DNA of 13,253 nt from an uncultured Pirellula sp. Lineage in GTDB: Bacteria > Planctomycetota > Planctomycetia > Pirellulales > Pirellulaceae. Shown here piece after piece: positions 4,744 to 12,618 of the stretch. The notes beneath the pieces are model-generated. The model was given only the letters and a program-made list of their open reading frames with translations, was not told the DNA's origin and made no database searches. The stretch covers positions 1 through 13,253 of the forward strand of contig CAITIF010000545.1 in NCBI GenBank assembly GCA_903892365.1, in the 5' to 3' direction. The number at the start of each line of letters is the position of its first letter. Within the stretch, counting starts at the first letter, position 1. The translations under genes were made by a program, and so were the position numbers.

Positions 4744-6120
4744 TTACAACCGCTTCACAAGTACATAGACGAACAGGCCTGCTGCGAACGAAGCCATGCA
4801 CAACAAGAACTGATTGAATTCTCGTTGGCTAAACGCGGCGACCACCAAAAAAAGAATTGCACCCGCAACGTAGATCGCCGTGCACGCGTGCTCGTACCAG
4901 CGGAACGGGAGATTTTCTCGGAATGCCTTTTTCGCAAACCAGATACTGGAAACAGCGAGTGCACCGCATGCGGTTAACGTCAGGCCCAGGTAGCCAACAA
5001 TATCTTTGATTTCGGAAATCCAGACCAAGACACAGCAGAGCGACGCTTGTATCAAAATCGGAAGGCGTGGAACTTGGTTGGTCGCTCCTAGCCATTTGGG
5101 TAGATACCCATCTTTTGCCATCTGGGCATAAACCATGGGCCCGGTTGCCATCATTGCAAGGATGCTGGTTGCGGCTGAAAGAATGATCGTGAATTGAATC
5201 AAGACGGACAGGCTTGGCCCACCGATATTATTCGCAACCACAGCAACATAGCTTTCACCGCCATCGACGATGCTTTGAGCATCAAGTCCGAACAGGAATA
5301 CAAAGTTCAAAAGCAGATAGAAAATCATGACCAGCAAGCAAGCCATCCACATGGACCGACTGACAAGTGACCGACCATTTTGAGTGTTCGGTTCCCGGTC
5401 GATTTCGCCAGCTAGGTAGATACTGGCGTTGAATCCGGTATACGCGAGCGACACATAGAACAAAGAGACAATCATGTTGTAGATGGTGTTGCCATCCTTG
5501 AGCCGATTTGCAATGGATAGTGCCTCGGGCGCGGGGGAGGCAGGGTCCACGAGCAATCCGCTGTACCCTGCCTGCATTGCAAAGGGAACTCCAATTGCGA
5601 GGAACACTAAGAAGCAGACCAGTTTGATCCCAATGACTACATTATTAAAACCTGCCCCTACCTTCACATGAAGCAGATGAAGTGCAGCAGCTGCAACAAT
5701 TGCCAGCGATGCAAAGATTCGAACTTGATCGCTGTACCCTTCCCCTAAGAAGCGGTTAAGATATTCGCCGAACAGAAGGGCAGCGCCGGCGATGGGCGCG
5801 GTAAAACCTGCGATGATCGAGATCCAGCCTGCGATAAATCCAATAGCGGGATGGACACATCGAGAAAGATAGGTGTACTCACCGCCCGAGACCGGCAAAC
5901 GCCGCGCTACGGCTCCGTAAGCGATTGCACCGCACAAGGCATAGAGACCACCGATAAACCAAACCAGCAAAACAAGCCGAGCGTCTTGAAGCGACAGCAT
6001 CGAATAGAAGCTGCCAACATACAGCCCAATCCCGATCATGTTCCCTACAATAAGGCAGACAAGCGAGAGCATGCCCAGCATCGGTTTGTCGGTTCTTGGT
6101 GAGGTAGATTCTTGTGTCAA
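4744..6120 (-). CDS. APC-family amino-acid permease
   Basis: This is an amino-acid/polyamine/organocation transporter of 458 residues with about 12 membrane segments. The family signature in the first helix is clear (IVGNMIGIGLYVGS, about 25-38), as are the SGGEYTYLSR motif after helix 2 and the YTGFNASIYLAGEI motif in the middle of the protein. It should import amino acids or related amines across the inner membrane by proton symport or exchange; the substrate cannot be read from the sequence. The longest frame begins at a TTG codon (6118-6120). ATG at 6079-6081 is an alternative that would leave only a few residues before helix 1. No clear ribosome binding site precedes either. It is divergent from folA, separated by 72 bases that must hold both promoters, and is followed in the same direction by dedA after 168 bases. 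Confidence 0.9.
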   Translation of the reverse strand: MTQESTSPRTDKPMLGMLSLVCLIVGNMIGIGLYVGSFYSMLSLQDARLVLLVWFIGGLYALCGAIAYGAVARRLPVSGGEYTYLSRCVHPAIGFIAGWISIIAGFTAPIAGAALLFGEYLNRFLGEGYSDQVRIFASLAIVAAAALHLLHVKVGAGFNNVVIGIKLVCFLVFLAIGVPFAMQAGYSGLLVDPASPAPEALSIANRLKDGNTIYNMIVSLFYVSLAYTGFNASIYLAGEIDREPNTQNGRSLVSRSMWMACLLVMIFYLLLNFVFLFGLDAQSIVDGGESYVAVVANNIGGPSLSVLIQFTIILSAATSILAMMATGPMVYAQMAKDGYLPKWLGATNQVPRLPILIQASLCCVLVWISEIKDIVGYLGLTLTACGALAVSSIWFAKKAFRENLPFRWYEHACTAIYVAGAILFLVVAAFSQREFNQFLLCMASFAAGLFVYVLVKRL

Positions 6121-6192
6121 GTTAGGTTACCAAATAGAAAAAGTTGGGTTACAGTTAGCCGCCGAATCGAATACCCGTAGAAGGCAAAGATC

Positions 6193-6699
6193 ATGAGCGA
6201 AAAAGAATGGTGTGCGGTAGTTGCGGTCGCTCGAAACGGTACGATCGGCCGAGCCAACACTTTACCATGGAAACTACGAAGCGATCTTCAACGCTTCAAA
6301 AAACTAACGATGGGTCATTCGTTGATCATGGGGCGAAAGACATTTGAGTCGATCGGAAAGGCCCTTCCAGGCAGGCAAACGATCGTTCTGTCGCAATCGG
6401 GCCAATTTCGCTGGGAGGGGGTAGATGTTGCGAATTCGTTGGAAGATGCGGTCGCGTTGGTCCCCGAATCGCATCGAGGGTTTGTCGTCGGGGGGGCTCA
6501 GATTTACCGGCTTTTCATGCCCATCATTCAGCACATGTATGTGACTGAGGTACTTGCAGACATCGAGGGCGATGCTTGGTTGGACCCATGGGACACCAAC
6601 CAATTTGATTGCTTGGAGCAAAGCTATGTTCCGGCGGACGAATTCAACGAATGGCCGACATGCTTTAAGCATTTCCAGCGGCGATCAAGAGTCGGATGA
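6193..6699 (+). CDS. folA: Dihydrofolate reductase
   Basis: The enzyme reduces dihydrofolate to tetrahydrofolate with NADPH, supplying one-carbon units for thymidylate, purine and methionine synthesis. Its 168 residues fit the chromosomal family. Visible landmarks are AVARNGTIGRANTLPW (11-26), the catalytic acid Asp31 in RSDLQRFKKLT, the NADPH-binding MGRKTFESIG (46-55) and LPGR (58-61), VVGGAQIY (98-105), and YVTEV (116-120) with the conserved Thr. The start ATG 6193 has a good ribosome binding site, AGAAGG at 6179-6184. The 3' end overlaps the convergent ROK gene by 15 bases. No attC sites flank it, so it is a resident folA, not a dfr-type cassette, although it lies about 2.6 kb from the array. 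Confidence 0.95.
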   Translation: MSEKEWCAVVAVARNGTIGRANTLPWKLRSDLQRFKKLTMGHSLIMGRKTFESIGKALPGRQTIVLSQSGQFRWEGVDVANSLEDAVALVPESHRGFVVGGAQIYRLFMPIIQHMYVTEVLADIEGDAWLDPWDTNQFDCLEQSYVPADEFNEWPTCFKHFQRRSRVG

Positions 6700-7674
6700 G
6701 GTGGTGGTAGGTGCGCATTGGCGGCCCCAAATCGCGGCCCCCATCGCACCTGCGTCATCGCCTAATTTTGCCATTCGAATTTCGAACATATCGCTGTAGC
6801 AGGGAAGAATGTTGCGTTTTGCGGTTCGTTCCACTTCGTCCAAGTAAATTTCTTGAATGGCTTCGACGAGTCCTCCGCCCAGGATGATAACTTCCGGACA
6901 AAGCATGTGGACCAAATTGACCACCGCGAAGCCTACTGTTTGAGCGGCTTGGCGAACAATTCTTTCGACGGATTTATCGCCGTCTCGGATGGCGGCGGCT
7001 AGGACTTTGCTACGGATTTGAGAGATGTCGGTTCCCGCTGATTTGAGCAAGGCGGGTGCTTCACCGCGATAGGCCAATTTGGCGCATTCAGCGGCAATCG
7101 CGAGACGACTGGCTTCGCTCTCCAAAGTGCCAGTCATTTCGGTGCCGCTTGTTCGGGTGGAAGAGGCAATCTTTGTGTGCCCGATTTCCATGACGGATGA
7201 ACGCTTGCCACGAAGAATTTTCCCTTCGTAGACGAATCCGCCGCCGATCCCCGTTCCGGGGAAAATTCCCGCGACGCTTCGAGCGCCGACAGCGGCACCC
7301 ACACAATATTCACCAAAGACCCCCGCGTCCACGTCGTTCAAAACAGAAACTGGGCAATTGAGTTCGTCCTCGAGCATGGCAGATAGCGGCACGTTTTTCC
7401 AGCCGAGATTGACCGCGACATTGACGATTCCGTTGTCCATATCCACGGGACCAGGACAGCCGATTCCGATCGACGAGAGCTCACTTTGAGGTAGTCCGTT
7501 CTCAAGAAAGGTTTCACGAATCAGCTCTGCAATCCGAGCAACACCCGCCGCAGCCCCCTCGGTTCCCTTTGTTTTTTTGCGTTTTCTAGCGACCACATTC
7601 TGCTTTTCGTCCAAAATGACACAAAGCATCTTGGTGCCACCCAGATCAAAGCCACATGTAAAATGATTCTGCAT
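6685..7674 (-). CDS. ROK-family sugar kinase (glucokinase-like) lacking the cysteine zinc motif
   Basis: This 329-residue protein has the ROK/hexokinase ATPase fold. Visible motifs are the phosphate-1 loop DLGGTK (10-15), GCPGPVD (72-78), NDVDAG (113-118) with the catalytic Asp114, GTGIGGG (140-146), EIGH (163-166) and a C-terminal EVIILGGGLVEA adenosine motif. It probably phosphorylates glucose or a related hexose in the cytoplasm. There is no N-terminal helix-turn-helix, so it is a kinase rather than a ROK repressor. Between His166 and Glu185, where most ROK proteins have a CxCGxxGC zinc site, this one has Ser/Thr residues and no cysteine. ATG 7674 follows a GAG-containing purine run. The last residues (CAPTTTSSDS) overlap the end of folA. 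Confidence 0.9.
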   Translation of the reverse strand: MQNHFTCGFDLGGTKMLCVILDEKQNVVARKRKKTKGTEGAAAGVARIAELIRETFLENGLPQSELSSIGIGCPGPVDMDNGIVNVAVNLGWKNVPLSAMLEDELNCPVSVLNDVDAGVFGEYCVGAAVGARSVAGIFPGTGIGGGFVYEGKILRGKRSSVMEIGHTKIASSTRTSGTEMTGTLESEASRLAIAAECAKLAYRGEAPALLKSAGTDISQIRSKVLAAAIRDGDKSVERIVRQAAQTVGFAVVNLVHMLCPEVIILGGGLVEAIQEIYLDEVERTAKRNILPCYSDMFEIRMAKLGDDAGAMGAAIWGRQCAPTTTSSDS

Positions 7675-7977
7675 ACTTTTTTCTCAACCAGACGATTTCG
7701 GTATCGCTGCACGATTGGTGCGACAGGCATTCGTGCGACGAACATTGTGTTCAGAGACGTGAAGTATAGTCTATAGGTGAGTCATCAATAGTGCATTCCA
7801 CATCGTTCTGTGGCACTGTAGTATTTCAAAAACTGTCCTCGAAAAAGCGGAATGTAACGATTACCATTGCATGTCCGTCGAGATTGTCAATCTTGATCGC
7901 CGCTTCCCGCCTAGTCCGACCTTTCCCCACCCGCAAGCTTTCCAGCCATGCCATCAACATCTTCGATAAGCCATCCT
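7675..7977. other. Divergent intergenic region between the ROK kinase and PVC protein genes
   Basis: About 300 bases separate the two divergent starts and must hold both promoters. The only local pattern I see is the short palindrome TATAGTCTATA (7765-7775), which contains a TATAGT resembling a -10 box, without a convincing -35 partner. I see no tRNA, small gene or clear operator. If the PVC protein began at ATG 7948 instead, the gap would be 273 bases. Confidence 0.4.
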
Positions 7978-10900
7978 ATGCTCCGTGTAATTCTTTGTGC
8001 CCGTCTCTTCATTTGCTTCATTGTCTTGGGACTCGTCTCTCCAAACGCAGTTCTCTTTGCACAGCGCGAACTAACCGATATCCCCGTCCCGAATCCAGAC
8101 GTGGAGCTTTCGACCTTTCAAATGGGTGATGGTTGGAAAGCAACTCTTTTTGCAGGCGATCCTAGTTTAGCAAAACCTATTCACATGAATTGGGATCATC
8201 AAGGACGGCTTTGGGTGGCATCCAGTGAAACGTATCCACAGGTCAAGCCGGGCGAGCCTGCCAATGACAAGATTATCATTCTGGAGGACTCAAATCATGA
8301 CGGAGTTGCAGACCGAACGATTGTTTTCGCCGACAAGCTTTTGATTCCGACAGGAGTGCTGCCAGCCAACGATGGACCGCACGCAAGCGCCTACGTGGCC
8401 AATAGCGATCAACTCCTATACCTTGTTGATCGCGATGGAGACTTGGTTGCCGATGAGCGAACGGTAGTGCTATCTGGTTTTGGAACCGAAGACACTCACC
8501 ATTTGTTGCACTCGCTTCGATGGGGGCAAGATGGTTGGCTTTACATGAATCAGTCAATCTACATTCATTCGCACATCGAGACACCTTGGGGAGTTGAGCG
8601 TTTGAATGGGGGCGGGATTTGGCGGTTCCACCCGGCAACCAAGCGTTTGGAGGTTTACGCCCGCGGTTTCGTGAATACTTGGGGAACTCATTTTGATCGA
8701 TACGGTCAAGTGTTTGCTACCGACGGTGCTTACGTCGAAGGTATCAATTTTGTTTTCCCAGGAAGTGTATTTGTGACGGCGGTTGGTGGGGAGCGATTCG
8801 TAGCGGGACTCAATCCAGGCAGCCCCAAGCACTGCGGGCTCGAGATTCTTTCAGGAAAACATTGGCCCGAGTCCATCCGTGGGAGCATGGTGACCAACGA
8901 CTTTCGCGCCCATCGCGTCTGTCGTTTTGTAGTCTCCGAATCCCAATCGGGGTACGAGTCGGTTCAGCAACAAGAGATCATCAAAACGCCACACGTTTCC
9001 TTCCGCCCCATCGATGCGAAACAAGGCTTGGATGGTGCGCTGTACATCGCAGATTGGTACAACCCCATCATTCAGCATGGTGAGGTTGATTTTCGTGACC
9101 CGCGACGGGATCGAACTCACGGCCGGATATGGCGAGTCACCCACGAAGAACAAAAAAGTGCGCCGAACGATTCGATCGTCGCATCGGATTCGATCGAGAA
9201 AAACATGGCTCGTTTGACGGACGACTCGGACTTGGTTCGTATCTTCGCGAGCCAAGCCATGCGGGTGCGAGCCAAATCCGATCCGACCGTTGCCGCACGT
9301 GTGCAAGCCAGAATTGAAAACCTGATTCAAACATCAGGCACCGAGTCGGATCTGGAGCTACTGCAATGGTGTTGGCATCTTGAAGCGGATAATCAGTACC
9401 ATTCCGCCGCGATCGAGAAATTGCTTTCTTCGAGCGATGGTCGCATTCGAGCAGCTGCGGTTCGAAATCGAAGTCACCAAATGACGCATGACTTTCGTAT
9501 GTCGACAGGATTTGGCAAGGAAGTATCGCGCGATCAAAAGTCGAAGTGGCTTGGTTTAGTAAGTTCTTATACGTCGGACACACACCCCCGTGTTCGGCTG
9601 GAGGCAGTAAGACTGCTTTCCGCTTTAGAGCTACCAGAGGCTGCGGGGGCTGCGTGCGAAATCTTGAACCAACCCATGGATCGGTTCTTGGATTTTGCAT
9701 TGTGGCAGTGCATGCGAGATTTAAAGTCATCCTGGCTTCCTGCCTTTCAATCCGGAGCATTCCGGTTTAACGGTAAACCAAATGCAATCGCATTCGCTTT
9801 GCGTGCGATCAACGAACCGTCCAGTTTGGACGCGACCATGCAATTGCTGAATACTGGGGCTGTTCAGAGCAAAGAGGATGCGGTCGAACTGATGCGATTG
9901 GTTTCGGAATTGGGACAGCCCAATCAACAAGGGATGCTTTTGGATTGGATCGTGCGGCCCGAATCGACAGGCAAGCTTCCTAAGCTAGACGCACAGGATC
10001 AAGCAGGCCTGTTGCGTTCCCTGGTGGACGTTTCGAAACGCAAGAAGCAATCTATTGCTATTTCTCCCGAGCTGAATGCCAGCCTCATGAAGTTGCTTGT
10101 GTCCAAAGATACTGCCCCTGTTGTAGCCGTTGAAGTGGTGAAGGCTTTGGGGCAATGGCAAGTACAAGAAGCACGCGCGACAATCATTGATCTTGTGGTA
10201 AACGGCCCGTTGGAGCTTCGCAGTGCAGCCATTCAAGCGATTGCGTCGTATGCAGATATCGAAGCCAAGTCGACAATCAGCAAATTGGCGATCAGCCCGG
10301 ATTCTGGGATCGCGATCGCCGCGACTGAACAATTGGTAGAGCTGGATTTGAACCAAGCCTCGCAAACCCTAGCCGACCGGTTGGCTGGCCTTCGCTCGCC
10401 AGATGCGGCCTTGAGTAGTTCGCTTCAGTTGATTCTGACCAAGAAGGCTGGAAGTGATTCGCTGATGAACGCTCTTGGTGGTAAAAAACTGACTTCGGAG
10501 GTGGGCCGCGCAGTACGGAGTGTTCTGCGAAGTTCCGGAAATGCAAGCGTCGATTTAATTGCGACCATCGACCGTATCGCATCCCTATCGGAAAACAAAT
10601 GGGTTTGGAGCGAATCGCTTCGTGACGAATGGCTCCAGCTTGCCAAGGATCAGGGGGATGCACGGCGCGGCGAGATGATCTATCGACGCAACGAACTTCA
10701 GTGCTCGCAGTGCCATCGAATCGCAGGAGCAGGAGGGGTCGTTGGTCCAGAGCTGACGAGCATCGGCGCCAATGCTCCTGCCGATTATCTGATCGAGGCA
10801 TTGATTGCTCCTGCTGCGAAAGTAAAAGAAGGGTACCACGCGAAATTGATTCGCACGGATGATGATGAAGTCATTTCGGGAATACCGGTTCGAGAGTCCG

Positions 10901-11535
10901 ATACGGAAGTCATTCTTCGAACCGCCGATGGAAAAGAACGAGCCATCGTGAAAGCCAACATTGAAGAGTCGAAGGATTCTCGCTCCTTGATGCCGGATGG
11001 TCTCCTTGATTCTCTTAGTCGAGATGAAGCCATCGATCTGGTTCGGTTCATGACCGAATTGGGAAAGATCGATGGTACGATGTTGGTTGTTGCTGATGGA
11101 AGCCTTCGGTCTTGGCAATATTTGCAGTGGACCAAGGAAGCGAACCAAATTTTGAACAGAAACAGCTTGGATGCAGTTTCCGGAGCATCTAGCTCATTCA
11201 CTTGGCTAGCAACATCGTCACTGGTTTCTGGCGTATTGCCGCTGAAGGGGATGGATACCTTCTCTCCTCATTCCGGAGTGCCACCAACCACCTTTATTCA
11301 GACTCAGTTGACGATTTCCAAAGCAGGCGCTCTTGTTTTGGATTTCGGCAAGGCACCTAAGGAAGGTGTTTCGCTTTGGATCAACAGTGTCCCAACAACG
11401 ATCTCGGAAATCGGCAGTCGATTCGATGTCCAGGAAGGTTCGTGCATCATTACGATAGGAATCAACCGTGCGGTGATCGAAGACAGTATTCAGGTGAGGG
11501 TTAACAGCAAAGGCTCAACGGCAAGTTTCAAGTGA
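7978..11535 (+). CDS. PVC-type secreted dehydrogenase-like protein with beta-propeller, HEAT-like repeats and cytochrome c domain
   Basis: This is a long exported protein (1185 residues from ATG 7978). That start is preferred over ATG 7948 because it places a basic MLRVILCAR directly before the hydrophobic signal core, with likely cleavage near VLFA-Q. Residues about 35-390 form the Piru_Ver-type membrane-bound dehydrogenase/beta-propeller domain, with acidic loops resembling calcium sites (DSNHDGVAD, DRDGDLVAD), DTHHLLHSL, and the closing DGALYIADWYNP and THGRIWRV. Residues about 400-880 are alpha-helical and HEAT-like, with recurring DSDLVRIFASQAMR or HPRVRLEAVRLLS units. A C-terminal cytochrome c domain has heme motif CSQCH (909-913) and a probable axial Met1005 in RSLMPDG. 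About 110 C-terminal residues may form a beta domain. It probably acts outside the cytoplasmic membrane in oxidation of a carbohydrate or similar substrate; the substrate is unknown. It appears monocistronic. Confidence 0.92.
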   Translation: MLRVILCARLFICFIVLGLVSPNAVLFAQRELTDIPVPNPDVELSTFQMGDGWKATLFAGDPSLAKPIHMNWDHQGRLWVASSETYPQVKPGEPANDKIIILEDSNHDGVADRTIVFADKLLIPTGVLPANDGPHASAYVANSDQLLYLVDRDGDLVADERTVVLSGFGTEDTHHLLHSLRWGQDGWLYMNQSIYIHSHIETPWGVERLNGGGIWRFHPATKRLEVYARGFVNTWGTHFDRYGQVFATDGAYVEGINFVFPGSVFVTAVGGERFVAGLNPGSPKHCGLEILSGKHWPESIRGSMVTNDFRAHRVCRFVVSESQSGYESVQQQEIIKTPHVSFRPIDAKQGLDGALYIADWYNPIIQHGEVDFRDPRRDRTHGRIWRVTHEEQKSAPNDSIVASDSIEKNMARLTDDSDLVRIFASQAMRVRAKSDPTVAARVQARIENLIQTSGTESDLELLQWCWHLEADNQYHSAAIEKLLSSSDGRIRAAAVRNRSHQMTHDFRMSTGFGKEVSRDQKSKWLGLVSSYTSDTHPRVRLEAVRLLSALELPEAAGAACEILNQPMDRFLDFALWQCMRDLKSSWLPAFQSGAFRFNGKPNAIAFALRAINEPSSLDATMQLLNTGAVQSKEDAVELMRLVSELGQPNQQGMLLDWIVRPESTGKLPKLDAQDQAGLLRSLVDVSKRKKQSIAISPELNASLMKLLVSKDTAPVVAVEVVKALGQWQVQEARATIIDLVVNGPLELRSAAIQAIASYADIEAKSTISKLAISPDSGIAIAATEQLVELDLNQASQTLADRLAGLRSPDAALSSSLQLILTKKAGSDSLMNALGGKKLTSEVGRAVRSVLRSSGNASVDLIATIDRIASLSENKWVWSESLRDEWLQLAKDQGDARRGEMIYRRNELQCSQCHRIAGAGGVVGPELTSIGANAPADYLIEALIAPAAKVKEGYHAKLIRTDDDEVISGIPVRESDTEVILRTADGKERAIVKANIEESKDSRSLMPDGLLDSLSRDEAIDLVRFMTELGKIDGTMLVVADGSLRSWQYLQWTKEANQILNRNSLDAVSGASSSFTWLATSSLVSGVLPLKGMDTFSPHSGVPPTTFIQTQLTISKAGALVLDFGKAPKEGVSLWINSVPTTISEIGSRFDVQEGSCIITIGINRAVIEDSIQVRVNSKGSTASFK

Positions 11536-11542
11536 TTGACCG

Positions 11543-11590
11543 TTACATTCGCTGTAATTAGAAGTTCACGGATTTTGTTGAAGCCGTGAA
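11543..11590 (+). terminator. Two small inverted repeats after the PVC protein gene, possible terminator
   Basis: TTACA (11543-11547) and TGTAA (11553-11557) form a 5-bp stem with a 5-base loop. TTCACGG (11565-11571) and CCGTGAA (11584-11590) form a perfect 7-bp stem with a 12-base loop. They begin 8 bases after the stop codon. Neither is followed by a T run, so this is not a classical intrinsic terminator and could be chance. Confidence 0.25.
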
Positions 11591-11725
11591 AGATGGTAGG
11601 ACGATGCAATCTAGTTGTCAGAGTGATCGAGCACTTGGATGCTACTAGATCGGCCAAACTTTTCATTGCGCAGGGATGTGGCGCTGGAAAGCCCTACTAC
11701 TTCAAAAAAGAATCCATCCCTATCC

Positions 11726-12565
11726 ATGGCACGCAAAAAGAAACGCGATGATCTTGAGCCCGTACAGATCGAGCCCGCAGCGGTGGATCTGGGGCGTCAG
11801 CCGCGGGTGCTTGGCTGGTTAGTGCTGATTGTAGGCACTGCCAGCACTTGGTATTGGTATCGACCCTTGCCACCCACGGTTACCGAAGCTGTTAACGCCG
11901 CAAAGCCCAATGATTGGTCCAACGGGGCAACAGCCCCTGCGAGTATATGGACGGATAATGGCTTGATTGTTCCGTCAGTAACGGACGCAAATGCACCCTC
12001 CACGTTCGCTCCATCACTTGCGGATCGGGCACTTCCAAATCAAACACTTCCAGACCGTGCACCTCTGGATAGGGAGGCACCGCAGTTGGTTGGGAGCGCA
12101 GGTATTGCGCTCGTTCCCATGCATGAGTCCAAAGTCGATATCCGAGATGTTTTGAAGACGGAACGTTTGCCCATGGTTCCGGTGGAACCCGTGAGACCAG
12201 AGGCCAAGAATCCGGCAGCAGGGCCATCGACTTGGGTACCGGAGTCTATGCAGACGCCGACGGCGCTCTTACCCAAAACCCAAGGTGCTGCCAGCTCATG
12301 GCCCGATGTGGGATATGTGCCGGAATCCGTGAAGCAACGTGCGGCACTTCGGGCCGCTACCAAGATAACAACCAGTATTCCCCCCCTTCTTGAAACCGGC
12401 ATGCGATCTATCAAAACACTGGAAGGTAAGGAGGAGCAGCAGGTTGAAAAAACGGGACCTGCGAGCCAAGAGGGATCGCAAGGGAACGCCGACTCATCTT
12501 CTAACGCGCCGGCACCCGGTAGGGCTCCCGCATTCATCCGGCAGCCCAAGAAACCGGGGAACTAA
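11726..12565 (+). CDS. Pro/Ala-rich single-pass membrane protein of unknown function
   Basis: No family is recognised. From ATG 11726 the 279-residue product begins MARKKKRDD, a short cytoplasmic basic and acidic segment, followed by one membrane helix at about residues 27-46 (VLGWLVLIVGTASTWYWYRP). The rest is a long hydrophilic region rich in Pro, Ala and Ser without predicted fold, presumably outside the cytoplasmic membrane. It includes short repeated phrases around residues 95-115 (ALPNQ, LPDRAPLDR). The frame is open back to ATG 11639, but the 29 extra residues look unstructured and the basic start just before a membrane helix is more natural; neither start has a strong ribosome binding site. 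It is convergent with the yggS-like gene, 33 bases away. Linker proteins with this layout often anchor to or span the envelope, but no role can be claimed. Confidence 0.7.
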   Translation: MARKKKRDDLEPVQIEPAAVDLGRQPRVLGWLVLIVGTASTWYWYRPLPPTVTEAVNAAKPNDWSNGATAPASIWTDNGLIVPSVTDANAPSTFAPSLADRALPNQTLPDRAPLDREAPQLVGSAGIALVPMHESKVDIRDVLKTERLPMVPVEPVRPEAKNPAAGPSTWVPESMQTPTALLPKTQGAASSWPDVGYVPESVKQRAALRAATKITTSIPPLLETGMRSIKTLEGKEEQQVEKTGPASQEGSQGNADSSSNAPAPGRAPAFIRQPKKPGN

Positions 12566-12582
12566 AGACCGCTGGGGCCGAT

Positions 12583-12618
12583 AGAGTTGCGTTCGCTTCT
12601 AGAGTTGCGTTCGTTTCT
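12583..12618. repeat. 18-bp tandem duplication at the end of the yggS-like gene
   Basis: AGAGTTGCGTTCGCTTCT (12583-12600) is followed directly by AGAGTTGCGTTCGTTTCT (12601-12618), two copies with one difference. The duplication spans the stop codon of the minus-strand gene: the copy nearer the gene encodes its last residues (EKRTQL), and the TAG stop at 12599-12601 falls at the junction. Confidence 0.9.

Noticed and set aside
6193..6699. folA as an integron dfr resistance cassette
   Set aside because: There is no attC on either side, it lies beyond dedA and the permease, and it has normal chromosomal neighbours and a standard chromosomal-length enzyme.
9137..9760. 207-codon minus-strand ORF within the PVC protein gene (and similar ones at 10292-10801 and 10585-11148)
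   Set aside because: They are shadow frames of a gene whose domains are recognisable along its whole length.
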